Of a DNA stretch of 64,000 nt, positions 41,377 to 49,533 are shown piece by piece. The position numbers and the translations under genes are program-made. Below the pieces are notes generated by a model. It was given only the letters and a program-made list of their open reading frames with translations, ran no database searches and was not told the DNA's origin. Origin of the DNA: CAYQMF01 sp964418595 (GTDB taxonomy: Bacteria > Planctomycetota > UBA1135 > UBA2386). The stretch lies in contig CAYQMF010000011.1 of the NCBI GenBank assembly GCA_964418595.1, positions 1 to 64,000 of the forward strand, written 5' to 3'. Position 1 is the stretch's first letter; each line of letters starts with the position of its first letter.

Positions 41377-42680
41377 ACACGATCTACACCAAGGTCGAGC
41401 AGGTCGTCGGCAACGTCATCACCGTGCTCGCCGCCAACGTCGGCTACCGCGAGCTCGCGCACGTCGAATCCGGGCAGGCCTCGTCGCTGGCCCAGGTGAT
41501 CCGGCTCGAGAGCGGGCGCGCCTACCTGCAGGTGTTCGCCGGCTCGCGTGGCATCGCCACCGACGCGCGCGTGCGCTTCCTCGGTCGCCCGATGCAGGTG
41601 TCGTTCTCGGATGCCGTGCTCGGCCGCGTGTTCAACGGCGCCGGCGCGCCGCGCGACGCCGGTCCGATCCTCGAACACAACCTGGTGGAGATCGGCGGAC
41701 CGTCCGTCAACCCGGCCCGCCGCGTCATCCCGCGCCGCATCGTGCGCACCGGCATCCCGATGATCGACCTGTTCAACACGCTGGTCGAGTCGCAGAAGCT
41801 GCCGATCTTCTCGGTGGCCGGCGAACCGTACAACGAGCTGCTGGCGCGCATCGCGATGCAGGCCGAGGTCGACGTGATCGTGCTCGGCGGGATGGGGCTG
41901 AAGTACGACGACTACCTGTTCCTGCGCGACACGCTCGACGAGCAGGGCGCGCTGTCGCGCACGGTGATGTTCGTGCACACGGCCTCCGACCCGGTGGTCG
42001 AGTGCCTGCTGGTGCCCGACCTCGCGCTCGCCGTCGGCGAGCAGTTCGCGCTGCAGGGCAAGCGGGTGCTCGTGCTGCTCACCGACATGACCAACTTCGC
42101 GGATGCCTTGAAGGAGATCGCCATCACGATGGAGCAGATCCCCAGCAACCGCGGCTACCCCGGCGATCTGTACAGCCAGCTCGCGTCGCGCTACGAGAAG
42201 GCCGTCGACTTCGAGGGCGCCGGCTCGCTCACCATCCTCGCCGTCACCACCATGCCGGGCGACGACGTGACGCATCCGGTGCCCGACAACACCGGCTACA
42301 TCACGGAGGGTCAGTTCTACCTGCGCAACGGACGCATCGAGCCGTTCGGCTCGCTGTCGCGCCTCAAGCAGTTCGTCAACGGCAAGACCCGCGACGACCA
42401 CCGCGCGATCATGAACGTGATGATCCAACTCTACGCGACCTGCAAGGAGGCGCGCGAGAAGCGGGCGATGGGGTTCAAGATGAGCGCCTGGGACCAGAAG
42501 CTGCTCGCCTACGGCAACCGCTTCGAGCGCGAGATGATGGACCTGTCGGTGAACATCCCGCTCGAGCAGGCCCTCGACCGCGGCTGGGCGATCCTCGCCG
42601 CGTGCTTCGAGCCGGCCGAGAGCGGCATGGCGCAGAAGCTGGTGCAGCGGTTCTGGCCCGGCGCCAAGGCACCCGTCTGA
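41373..42680 (+). CDS. atpB: V-type ATP synthase regulatory subunit B
   Basis: 435 residues, usual for bacterial B subunits. Signatures: GRVFNGAGAPRDAGP, GIPMIDLFNTLVESQKLPIF (no functional P-loop, as expected for B), VLLTDMTNFADALKEI, and PSNRGYPGDLYSQLASRYEK. It forms the non-catalytic half of the head with subunit A. Its last base is shared with the first base of the next start codon (TGATG). Confidence 0.95.
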   Translation: MNTIYTKVEQVVGNVITVLAANVGYRELAHVESGQASSLAQVIRLESGRAYLQVFAGSRGIATDARVRFLGRPMQVSFSDAVLGRVFNGAGAPRDAGPILEHNLVEIGGPSVNPARRVIPRRIVRTGIPMIDLFNTLVESQKLPIFSVAGEPYNELLARIAMQAEVDVIVLGGMGLKYDDYLFLRDTLDEQGALSRTVMFVHTASDPVVECLLVPDLALAVGEQFALQGKRVLVLLTDMTNFADALKEIAITMEQIPSNRGYPGDLYSQLASRYEKAVDFEGAGSLTILAVTTMPGDDVTHPVPDNTGYITEGQFYLRNGRIEPFGSLSRLKQFVNGKTRDDHRAIMNVMIQLYATCKEAREKRAMGFKMSAWDQKLLAYGNRFEREMMDLSVNIPLEQALDRGWAILAACFEPAESGMAQKLVQRFWPGAKAPV

Positions 42681-43285
42681 TGGCTGTCGTCCGCGCAACC
42701 AAGACCGAGCTCAAAGCGCAGCGCGACGGCCTGCGCCGCTACCAGCGCTACCTGCCCACGCTGCAGCTCAAGAAGCAGCAGTTGCAGGCGGAGATCCGGC
42801 TCGTCGAGGTCCGCCTCGCCGAACTGGTCGCGCGGGAAGGCGAGCTGGAGGCCGGCGCGGCGAGCTGGACGGGGCTGTTCGCCGACCCGGTGGACTTCAC
42901 CCGCTGGCTGCGCGTCGATCGCCTGGTCACCGACGCCGGCAACGTCGCCGGGTTGACCGTGCCGGTCCTGCGCGAGGTCCGCTTCGCCCGCGAGGAGCCG
43001 GACCTGCGCACCACCCCCACCTGGTACGACGATGCCCTCGACCTGCTCGAGGAACTCCTGCGCGTCCGGCTCGAGCGTCGCGTGCTGGACGAGCAGCGGC
43101 GTCTGCTGGCGGAGGAGCTGCGCACCACCAACCAGCGCGTGAACCTCTTCGAGCGCGTGAAGATCCCGGAGTGCAAGGACGCCATCCGCCGCATCCGCAT
43201 CGCACTCGGCGACATCCAGACCCTCGAAGTCGCACGCGGCAAGATCGCGAAGGTCAAGTCACTCGACCGGGGGACGGCGACGTGA
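42680..43285 (+). CDS. atpD: V-type ATP synthase subunit D (central rotor)
   Basis: 201 residues, two long helices with a short beta insertion between them (RATKTELKAQRDGLRRYQRY at the start, TNQRVNLFERVKIPECKDAI near the end, the family signature). It forms the rotating shaft inside A3B3. TGATG overlap before and GTGA after. Subunit F, which usually caps D, is not in the operon. Confidence 0.92.
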   Translation: MAVVRATKTELKAQRDGLRRYQRYLPTLQLKKQQLQAEIRLVEVRLAELVAREGELEAGAASWTGLFADPVDFTRWLRVDRLVTDAGNVAGLTVPVLREVRFAREEPDLRTTPTWYDDALDLLEELLRVRLERRVLDEQRRLLAEELRTTNQRVNLFERVKIPECKDAIRRIRIALGDIQTLEVARGKIAKVKSLDRGTAT

Positions 43286-45084
43286 TCGTCCCGATGCGCA
43301 GAGTCACGATCGTGTGCATCGCCGCCGACAAGGCGGCGACCGTCGCGCGCCTCGCCGCGCTCGGGGTCGTGCATGTCACGCCAGCGCAGCCGACTGCGGG
43401 CGCGAGCGTGGAGGCGGCGCGGGCCGAGGTCGAGCGTGCGCGGATCGCACTCGCCTTGCTCGCCCCGGCCGGCGATCGACTCGCGGAGTCGGCCCCACGC
43501 TGCGGCGATGCCCCGACGATCATCGCCCGCGCGCTCGCCCTGCGCGACGAACAGCGCGCGCTGGAAGCCGAGCTCGGGCAGCTCGACCAGGAGCACGCCG
43601 AGCTCGAGCCGTACGGCGAGTTCGATCCGCAGGCGCACCTCGCCCTGGCGCCGCACGACGTGACCTTGACCCTCTGTCGCTACCCGAGCAAACAGCCGCC
43701 AGCCCTGCCCGACCACGCGTCGCTGCACCCACTCTCGACCCGCGACGGCACGACGCACGCCTTGGTCATCGCCCGCGGCCCGTGCGCGATCGACGCGGCC
43801 GTGCAGGCCTGGCCGACGCGCTCGCTCCGCGCCCTCGACGCCGCGCGCTCGACCGTCACTGGGCGGCTGACCGCCATCACCGCGGAGCTGGCTGCCCTGG
43901 CACGTGACTGGACGGCCGTCGCGCAGGAGTTCGACGCCGCGACGGAGCGCGCCGAGCTGGCCGAGGCCGTCGCCGGCATGCGCGACGCCGCACCGCTGGC
44001 CGGGCTCGAAGGCTTCTGCCCCGCGACCGCGGTCACGGACCTGCACGAGGCTGGCCGCGCCGCCGGCTGGGCGGTTCGCGACGAAGCGCCCGCCGCGTCC
44101 GACCAGGTGCCCACCCAGCTCGCCGGTGCACGCTGGGTCCGGCCGGTGCATGCGGTCCTCGCCAGCATCGGGGTCACGCCCGGCTACGGCGAGCCCGACG
44201 TGAGCCCGGTCTTCCTGTTCTTCCTGCTGCTGTTCGCCGGGATGCTCATCGGTGACGCCGGCTACGGCGCGCTGCTGATCCTGGCCATGGTGTCCCTGCG
44301 CCTCGCACGCCCGGACCTGCCGCGACAGTTCCTCAACCTCACCACGAGCATCGGCGTCGCCTGCGTCGTGTGGGGTGCACTCACCGGCACGTGGTTCGGC
44401 CTCGCCGTGCTCCCCGACGCGCTGGACGGCATGCGCGTCGAGTGGCTGGCCGGCGCCGACAAGCTTGTGGCGGCGCGCAACGTGATGCTGCTCTGCTTCC
44501 TGCTCGGCGCGGTCCACCTCACCGTCGCCCACCTCTGGGCGGGCCTGCGCAGTGGCGGGCTCGCTGCGCTGGCGCAGCTCGGGTGGATCGCGAGCACGTG
44601 GACCATGTTCTTCGCCGCGCGCACCATGGTGCTCGCCGAACCGTTCCCGCCGGTGATGGTGCCGATCGCCGTCGTGGGCGTGGCCATGATCGCGCTGTTC
44701 ATGACGCCGCTGCGGCAGCTCCGCAGCGAGTGGTTCAACCACGTCATGCTGCCGCTGAGCCTGGTCAGCAACTTCGTGGACGTGGTCTCGTACCTGCGCC
44801 TGTTCGCGGTCGGCACGGCGAGCGTCGCGGTGGCCGGTGCGTTCAACGCCATGGCCGCGAGTGCCGCGGCCGGCGGCGGGGCAGGCTGGCTGGTGGCCGT
44901 CGGCGTCGCCCTCTTCGGGCACACCCTGAACCTCGCGCTCTGCGCGATGGGCGTGCTCGTGCACGGCGTGCGCCTCAACACCCTCGAGTTCTCGGCCCAT
45001 GTGGGCCTGCAATGGAGTGGCACCGCGTACCGACCGCTGCGGCGGCGGATCCACGCGACGCCGGAGACCAACCTGACAACATGA
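43282..45084 (+). CDS. atpI: V-type ATP synthase subunit I (membrane stator)
   Basis: 600 residues from GTG, with a second possible start at the ATG 12 nt later. Residues 1-300 are cytoplasmic coiled-coil arms; the C-terminal half has about seven membrane helices (VFLFFLLLFAGMLIGDAGYG, FNAMAASAAAGGGAGWLV and others). The essential half-channel Arg is Arg506 in SYLRLFAVG. It pairs with the K ring to move ions. The length is within the family range. Confidence 0.93.
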   Translation: MIVPMRRVTIVCIAADKAATVARLAALGVVHVTPAQPTAGASVEAARAEVERARIALALLAPAGDRLAESAPRCGDAPTIIARALALRDEQRALEAELGQLDQEHAELEPYGEFDPQAHLALAPHDVTLTLCRYPSKQPPALPDHASLHPLSTRDGTTHALVIARGPCAIDAAVQAWPTRSLRALDAARSTVTGRLTAITAELAALARDWTAVAQEFDAATERAELAEAVAGMRDAAPLAGLEGFCPATAVTDLHEAGRAAGWAVRDEAPAASDQVPTQLAGARWVRPVHAVLASIGVTPGYGEPDVSPVFLFFLLLFAGMLIGDAGYGALLILAMVSLRLARPDLPRQFLNLTTSIGVACVVWGALTGTWFGLAVLPDALDGMRVEWLAGADKLVAARNVMLLCFLLGAVHLTVAHLWAGLRSGGLAALAQLGWIASTWTMFFAARTMVLAEPFPPVMVPIAVVGVAMIALFMTPLRQLRSEWFNHVMLPLSLVSNFVDVVSYLRLFAVGTASVAVAGAFNAMAASAAAGGGAGWLVAVGVALFGHTLNLALCAMGVLVHGVRLNTLEFSAHVGLQWSGTAYRPLRRRIHATPETNLTT

Positions 45085-45097
45085 TCGGAGTACAGAC

Positions 45098-45583
45098 GTG
45101 GACGTGACGACGATGGCGGCGCTCGGCAAGCTGGGCGGGGCGATGGCGTTGGCGCTCGGGGCGCTGGGCTCGTGTCTGGGTGTCGGCGCGGCCGGCGCCG
45201 CGGCGGTCGGCAGCTGGAAGAAGTGCTACGCGCAGAACCGCGCCGCGCCCTTCGTGCTGGTGACCTTCGTGGGCGCCCCGCTCTCGCAGACCATCTACGG
45301 CATGATCCTCATGAACCAGATGGCGGCGAAGTGCGTGGTCCCGGCCGGCGAGGTGACCGCCCAGGTCCTCGCCAACGTGGGCAACTGGCCGGCGATGCTC
45401 GGCATCGGCCTGTTCGGCGGCGCGGCCATCGGCCTGTCGGCGATGTTCCAGGGCCGGATCGGCGCCGCGGCGTCGGACGCGATGGCGGAGACCGGCAAGG
45501 GCTTCGGCAACTACCTGATGGCGCTCGGCATCATCGAGACCGTCGCGCTGTTCGTGATGGTGTTCATCGCCGGCCTGCTGTGA
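45098..45583 (+). CDS. atpK: V-type ATP synthase rotor-ring subunit K with Na+-site residues
   Basis: 161 residues from GTG, with GGAG 7 nt upstream. Two hairpins, four helices, the 16-kDa V-type proteolipid layout. The single ion carboxylate is Glu147 in LGIIETVALFVMVF. Ser63-Gln64 (APLSQTIYG) and Gln118 (AMFQGRIG) match the positions of Thr64, Gln65 and Gln110 that coordinate Na+ in Enterococcus hirae NtpK, so the ring is probably Na+-selective. This is the last V-ATPase gene; its stop overlaps hutD (GTGA). Confidence 0.93.
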   Translation: MDVTTMAALGKLGGAMALALGALGSCLGVGAAGAAAVGSWKKCYAQNRAAPFVLVTFVGAPLSQTIYGMILMNQMAAKCVVPAGEVTAQVLANVGNWPAMLGIGLFGGAAIGLSAMFQGRIGAAASDAMAETGKGFGNYLMALGIIETVALFVMVFIAGLL

Positions 45584-46176
45584 GCGGGGGCGCGCACGGT
45601 CCCCTCGAGATCGTGCCGCTCGCCGCGCAGCGTGTGGTGCCCTGGCGCAACGGCGGGGGCAGCACGCGCGAGGTGGCGCTGGCTCCGGATGGCGACGGCT
45701 TCCGCTGGCGGGTGAGCGTGGCGCGAGTCGAGGCCGACGGACCCTTCTCGCTCTTCCCCGGCATCGACCGGCGGTTGTGGTTGCTGGCAGGCGCGGGCAT
45801 GGACCTCGACGTCGACGGCACGATCACGCGGCTCGCTGCGCCGTTCGCGACCATCGCGTTCCCCGGCGAGGCGCGCGTACACGCCCGCCTGCTCGCCGGC
45901 CCGACCGAGGATCTCAACGTCATGGTGGCGCGCGGCGCGCGCGCGGAGGTCGACGTGTGTCGCCTCCCGGCCGGCACCGTGCGCACGTGGGCTCCGCCTC
46001 ACCCGGGCACACGCCTCGTGCTGGCGCTGGCAGGAAGCGTCGTCGTCGCGTCCGCAGGCGCGCGCGTCACGCTCACGGTCGGCGACGCGACGCGTCAGAA
46101 GGCCACTCCGGCAGGTTCCACCTGGCACGTGCACGCGACCGGCACTGCATCCGTGCTGCTCGCCGCGTTGTCGTAG
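45580..46176 (+). CDS. hutD: HutD/Ves-family cupin protein
   Basis: 198 residues from a GTG that overlaps the atpK stop. Family features: VPWRNGGGSTREVALAP, FRWRVSVARVEADGPFSLFP, GIDRRLWLLAGAGMDLD. HutD is a bicupin found with histidine-utilisation genes and proposed to tune that pathway. No other hut gene is in this window. Its stop is one base from the stop of the converging APC permease. The coupling to the V-ATPase operon is odd and may only reflect read-through expression. Confidence 0.85.
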   Translation: MSGGAHGPLEIVPLAAQRVVPWRNGGGSTREVALAPDGDGFRWRVSVARVEADGPFSLFPGIDRRLWLLAGAGMDLDVDGTITRLAAPFATIAFPGEARVHARLLAGPTEDLNVMVARGARAEVDVCRLPAGTVRTWAPPHPGTRLVLALAGSVVVASAGARVTLTVGDATRQKATPAGSTWHVHATGTASVLLAALS

Positions 46177-46177
46177 C

Positions 46178-47548
46178 TCAGGCAGAGCGCCGGCGCCCGA
46201 ACAGGAAGTACACCGGCACTCCCGTCGCCAGGATGCCGAGCCCGACCAGCGCGTTCTTCTGCTCGCCCGGGTCGAGCAGCAGCGTCACGACGAAGCCGAT
46301 TGCCACCACGATGAAGATGGCCGGCGTGAACGGATAGCCCGTGCACCGGTACGGCCGCGGCGCGTCGGGCCGCGTCTTGCGCAGCCGGTACACCGCACCG
46401 ACGGCGAGCGCGTAGAAGAGGAAGCCGGCGAACACCACGAACGAAGTGATGTCGTGGAAACGCTTGAGATAGAAGACCAGCGCCACGGCCACCAACGCCT
46501 GCGTCCAGATCGCCACCGTGGGCGTGCCCCAGCGCGGGTGCACCCAGGTGAGCTGCTGCGGCACGAGGCCATCCTTGCCCATGGCGTAGAACGCGCGCGG
46601 CGACGACAGCAGGTTGGGGTTCGCCGCCCCCATCACGGAGATCGCGACCAGGAGCGTGAGGTAGTTGGCGACCTGCGGCGAGAAGATGCGCGACACCGCG
46701 AGGTGCGGCACCTGTTGGTCGGCGCCCGCGGGCAGCGACCGCATCTCAGCATACGGCACCACGTGCAGGAAGATCGCGTTCACCGCCACGTAGGTCGCGA
46801 TCAGGATCAGCATCCCGACGATCAGGCCGAGCGGCAGGTGACGGGCGGGCTTGCGCAGTTCGGCGGCGTTGAAGGGAAGCTGGTACCACCCTTCGTAGGC
46901 CCAGAAGATGCCGATGAACGCGGCGAGCACTCCGCCCAGCTTCAGCGTCGGTGCCTCGGCGAGGACCGCGTTGCCGGCCGCGACGTCCGCGCCACCGCTG
47001 ACCAGCACGCCGCCGAGCACGATGAGGCCGAGCGAGCCGACCTTGGCCAGCGTCGACAGGTTCTGCAGCACGGCACCGACGCCGACGCCGAAGTGGTTGA
47101 CGACGGCGAGCGCGAGGATCATCGCGGTCGCGACGCCGAGCACGAGCATCGGCTGCTCCGCCTGCTGCGCGCTGTCGACGCCGAAGAGGGGCAGCAAGTA
47201 CTCGGCGAACGCCGCGGCGAGCGCCGCCATCGTGCCGCTGTTGATGACCCAGAAGAACGTCCACCCGTACAGGAACCCGACCCCGCGCCCCCAGCCCTCG
47301 CGCAGGAACGCGTACTGCCCGCCCGCCTCCGGCAGCATCGCGCCGAGCTCGGCGTAGGCGAACGCGCCGAACAGGCACACGAGTCCGAGCCCGATCCACA
47401 GCGCGAAGATCCAGGTCTCGCTCGGCAGGCTCTGCGCGACGATCAGCGGCTTGAGGAAGATCCCCGAGCCGATGACCGCGCCGACGGTGATGGAGATCGC
47501 GCTCGGCAGACCGAGGCGCCGTTGCAGCTCGCCGGAGGCTTCCTGCAT
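46178..47548 (-). CDS. APC-superfamily amino acid permease
   Basis: 456 residues, 12 membrane helices. SITVGAVIGSGIFLKPLIVA carries the G-S-G-I-F substrate-binding turn of TM1; AYAELGAMLPEAGGQYAFLR and FWAYEGWYQLPFNAAELRKP (TM6 and the following loop) are typical of LAT/serine-threonine-exchanger-like permeases. It starts one base after the stop of the NSS small peptide, so it is the last gene of the NSS operon. It imports or exchanges amino acids across the cytoplasmic membrane; the substrate is not determined. Confidence 0.9.
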   Translation of the reverse strand: MQEASGELQRRLGLPSAISITVGAVIGSGIFLKPLIVAQSLPSETWIFALWIGLGLVCLFGAFAYAELGAMLPEAGGQYAFLREGWGRGVGFLYGWTFFWVINSGTMAALAAAFAEYLLPLFGVDSAQQAEQPMLVLGVATAMILALAVVNHFGVGVGAVLQNLSTLAKVGSLGLIVLGGVLVSGGADVAAGNAVLAEAPTLKLGGVLAAFIGIFWAYEGWYQLPFNAAELRKPARHLPLGLIVGMLILIATYVAVNAIFLHVVPYAEMRSLPAGADQQVPHLAVSRIFSPQVANYLTLLVAISVMGAANPNLLSSPRAFYAMGKDGLVPQQLTWVHPRWGTPTVAIWTQALVAVALVFYLKRFHDITSFVVFAGFLFYALAVGAVYRLRKTRPDAPRPYRCTGYPFTPAIFIVVAIGFVVTLLLDPGEQKNALVGLGILATGVPVYFLFGRRRSA

Positions 47549-47549
47549 G

Positions 47550-47660
47550 TCACTCGCGCTCGTCGGCCGGGGCCGAGAGCACGCGGCGGAAGCACCACGT
47601 CACCAGAACCACCACGAAGCCGACCGAGATCGCCATGAAGATCATCCCACCGAGCGTCAT
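47550..47660 (-). CDS. MetS-like NSS small membrane subunit (copy 1)
   Basis: 36 codons: MTLGGMIFMAISVGFVVVLV forms one membrane helix, followed by TWCFRRVLSAPADERE. Its ATG overlaps the stop of the NSS gene (ATGA). The second NSS gene has a near-identical peptide at 49423-49533 with the same overlap. Small subunits of this type, such as MetS of Corynebacterium, are needed for activity of their NSS transporters. Confidence 0.8.
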   Translation of the reverse strand: MTLGGMIFMAISVGFVVVLVTWCFRRVLSAPADERE

Positions 47661-49267
47661 CGTCCACCTCCTTCTGCTCCGTCCATGTCCTGGCCATCGA
47701 GATCGAGCCCTGCCGCCCGCCAGCGGCGCGCGCCGATCGCCGTGCACCAGATGATCCCGGCCCACACGACGCCGATCATGATCATGGAGCGCGTGGCTGC
47801 GGGGCTCTGCACCATGGCATCGATCCAGCCCGGCAGCTTGTCCCAGGCAAACCAGCCGATGTTGAACAGCAGGTAGGCCGGCGCCAAGACGGCGAACACG
47901 GGAACGAACCACGCCGGGATACGCATCTGCGCCCCGGCGTGCGCCTCCGTCATCCCGCGCCGCACGCCGAACACCCACGAGAAGCAGATGATCTGCACGG
48001 CCGCGAGCACCACGATCAGGAAGGTCCCCACCCAGTCGTCGATCGTGCCCAGCGCCGCGCTGCCGCCCGAGTGCCAGAGCACGAAGGCGCAGCCGATGAG
48101 CGAGACCGCCGTCACCAACGTCGTGGCACGATGCCGATCGACGCCCAGGCTCTCCTGCACGAACGCCTTCACCGGCTGCAGCATCGACAGCGAGCTGGTG
48201 ATCGCGGCGAGGAACAGCATGAAGAACCACACCGCGCCCACCAGGTTGCCCAGCGGCATGTGCGCGAACACCACCGGCAAGGTGTTGAAGCCGAGGCCGA
48301 AGGTCCCCGCCGCCGCCGCGCCGATGGCAGCAGACGCGCCCAGGAAGATGAAGGCGGCCGGGATCGTGATCATGCCGCCGAAGCCGACCTCGAACAGCTC
48401 GTTGGTCGCCGACGAGGTGAGCCCCGACAGCACGACGTCGTCCTTCCGCCTCAGGTAGGACGCGTAGTTGATGATGACGCCGAATCCCACGGACAGGCTG
48501 AAGAAGATCTGACCGGCTGCGGCCATCCAGGTCTGCGGGTTCTTCAGGGCCTCGTACTCCGGGTTCCACATGAAGCCGAGCCCGTTGACCAGGTTCTGCT
48601 CGGGGTGCGCCGGATCCGGCGTGCCCAGCGTCAGCACGCGGACGAGCACGATGACCGCACAGACCGCCATCGCCGGCATCGCGAACGCACAAAACCGCTC
48701 GATCCCCTTCGAGAGGCCGCGCACGATGAAGACCGTGTTGGCGACGACCGTGATGACGAAGAAGAGCAGCGCCGCGTGCCAGCCGTCGAAGAGCGCACCG
48801 TCCGCGCCCCGTCCGGTGTAGCTGTCGTAGAACGCCGCCGACGCCCGCGCCTGCTCCGCGATCGGCTGGTTGGTGTCGATGCCGATGCCGCCGCAGAGGA
48901 ACTGCCAGCAGTAGCCGAGGCACCAGCTCTCGACGAACACGTAGTAGAAGTAGACGCAGAGCGGGATGAGCACGCCGATGGTGCCGAGGTACCTTGCGAT
49001 CGATCCTCGCCCCACCACGCCCATGATCGCCGGGGCCGAGTGGAAGCCCTTGCCACCCCCGTACCGCCCCATCGTCCACTCGGCCCAGCCGATCGGGATG
49101 CCGAGCAGGAGCAGCGCGATGAAGTACGGGATCATGAACGCGCCGCCGCCGTTCTGAACCGCCTGACCGGGGAAGCGCAGGAAGTTGCCGAGCCCCACGG
49201 CGGACCCCGCCACCGCAAGGATCACACCGACGCGCGAGCCCCACTGCTCGGATTGCTGGTTGGACAT
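47657..49267 (-). CDS. Neurotransmitter:sodium symporter (NSS) family transporter, copy 1
   Basis: 536 residues, about 12 helices. SRVGVILAVAGSAVGLGNFL is NSS TM1 with the N-F-x-R-F-P motif next to it; SVGFGVIINYASYL is TM6; TSSLSMLQPVKAF is TM8. Na+-coupled amino acid uptake is expected. Copy 2 (49530-51140) has the same length and is closely similar over nearly its whole length, so this is a tandem duplication. A promoter with TTGACT-N17-CACAGT lies upstream at 49349-49377. Confidence 0.92.
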   Translation of the reverse strand: MSNQQSEQWGSRVGVILAVAGSAVGLGNFLRFPGQAVQNGGGAFMIPYFIALLLLGIPIGWAEWTMGRYGGGKGFHSAPAIMGVVGRGSIARYLGTIGVLIPLCVYFYYVFVESWCLGYCWQFLCGGIGIDTNQPIAEQARASAAFYDSYTGRGADGALFDGWHAALLFFVITVVANTVFIVRGLSKGIERFCAFAMPAMAVCAVIVLVRVLTLGTPDPAHPEQNLVNGLGFMWNPEYEALKNPQTWMAAAGQIFFSLSVGFGVIINYASYLRRKDDVVLSGLTSSATNELFEVGFGGMITIPAAFIFLGASAAIGAAAAGTFGLGFNTLPVVFAHMPLGNLVGAVWFFMLFLAAITSSLSMLQPVKAFVQESLGVDRHRATTLVTAVSLIGCAFVLWHSGGSAALGTIDDWVGTFLIVVLAAVQIICFSWVFGVRRGMTEAHAGAQMRIPAWFVPVFAVLAPAYLLFNIGWFAWDKLPGWIDAMVQSPAATRSMIMIGVVWAGIIWCTAIGARRWRAAGLDLDGQDMDGAEGGGR

Positions 49268-49348
49268 GGAACGCCTCGACGACGCCACTCCGCCGTCCAC
49301 AGCGGAGCGGCGATCGGTGCGCGCGGGCGCGGGCCCCGACGGGCCGGA

Positions 49349-49377
49349 ACTGTGGAGACGCGTTCCCCGTGAGTCAA
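49349..49377 (-). promoter_or_regulatory. Sigma-70-like promoter of NSS copy 1
   Basis: Minus strand TTGACT, 17 nt, CACAGT. The flanking TCACG after the -35 and the ACAGT of the -10 are shared with the copy 2 promoter. A small 5-bp hairpin (49332-49345) sits at the expected transcript start. Confidence 0.5.
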
Positions 49378-49422
49378 GCGAGCCGAGCGCGTTCCCGCGC
49401 ACGCCGCCACCGGAGTCGAGGC

Positions 49423-49533
49423 TCAGCGCGTGTCGGGCGGCGGGCCCTTCAGCACCTGGCGGTAACACCAGGTCACCAACGTGAGCACGAAGCCGACCGA
49501 GACGCTCATGAACACCATGCCACCGAACGTCAT
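49423..49533 (-). CDS. MetS-like NSS small membrane subunit (copy 2)
   Basis: 36 codons: MTFGGMVFMSVSVGFVLTLV then TWCYRQVLKGPPPDTR. Same length, helix and ATGA overlap with its NSS gene as the copy at 47550-47660. The conservation of both small genes through the duplication argues that they are functional. Confidence 0.8.
   Translation of the reverse strand: MTFGGMVFMSVSVGFVLTLVTWCYRQVLKGPPPDTR

Noticed and set aside
49268..49422. A gene between NSS copy 1 and the copy 2 small subunit
   Set aside because: The 155 nt hold the copy 1 promoter and leader only.
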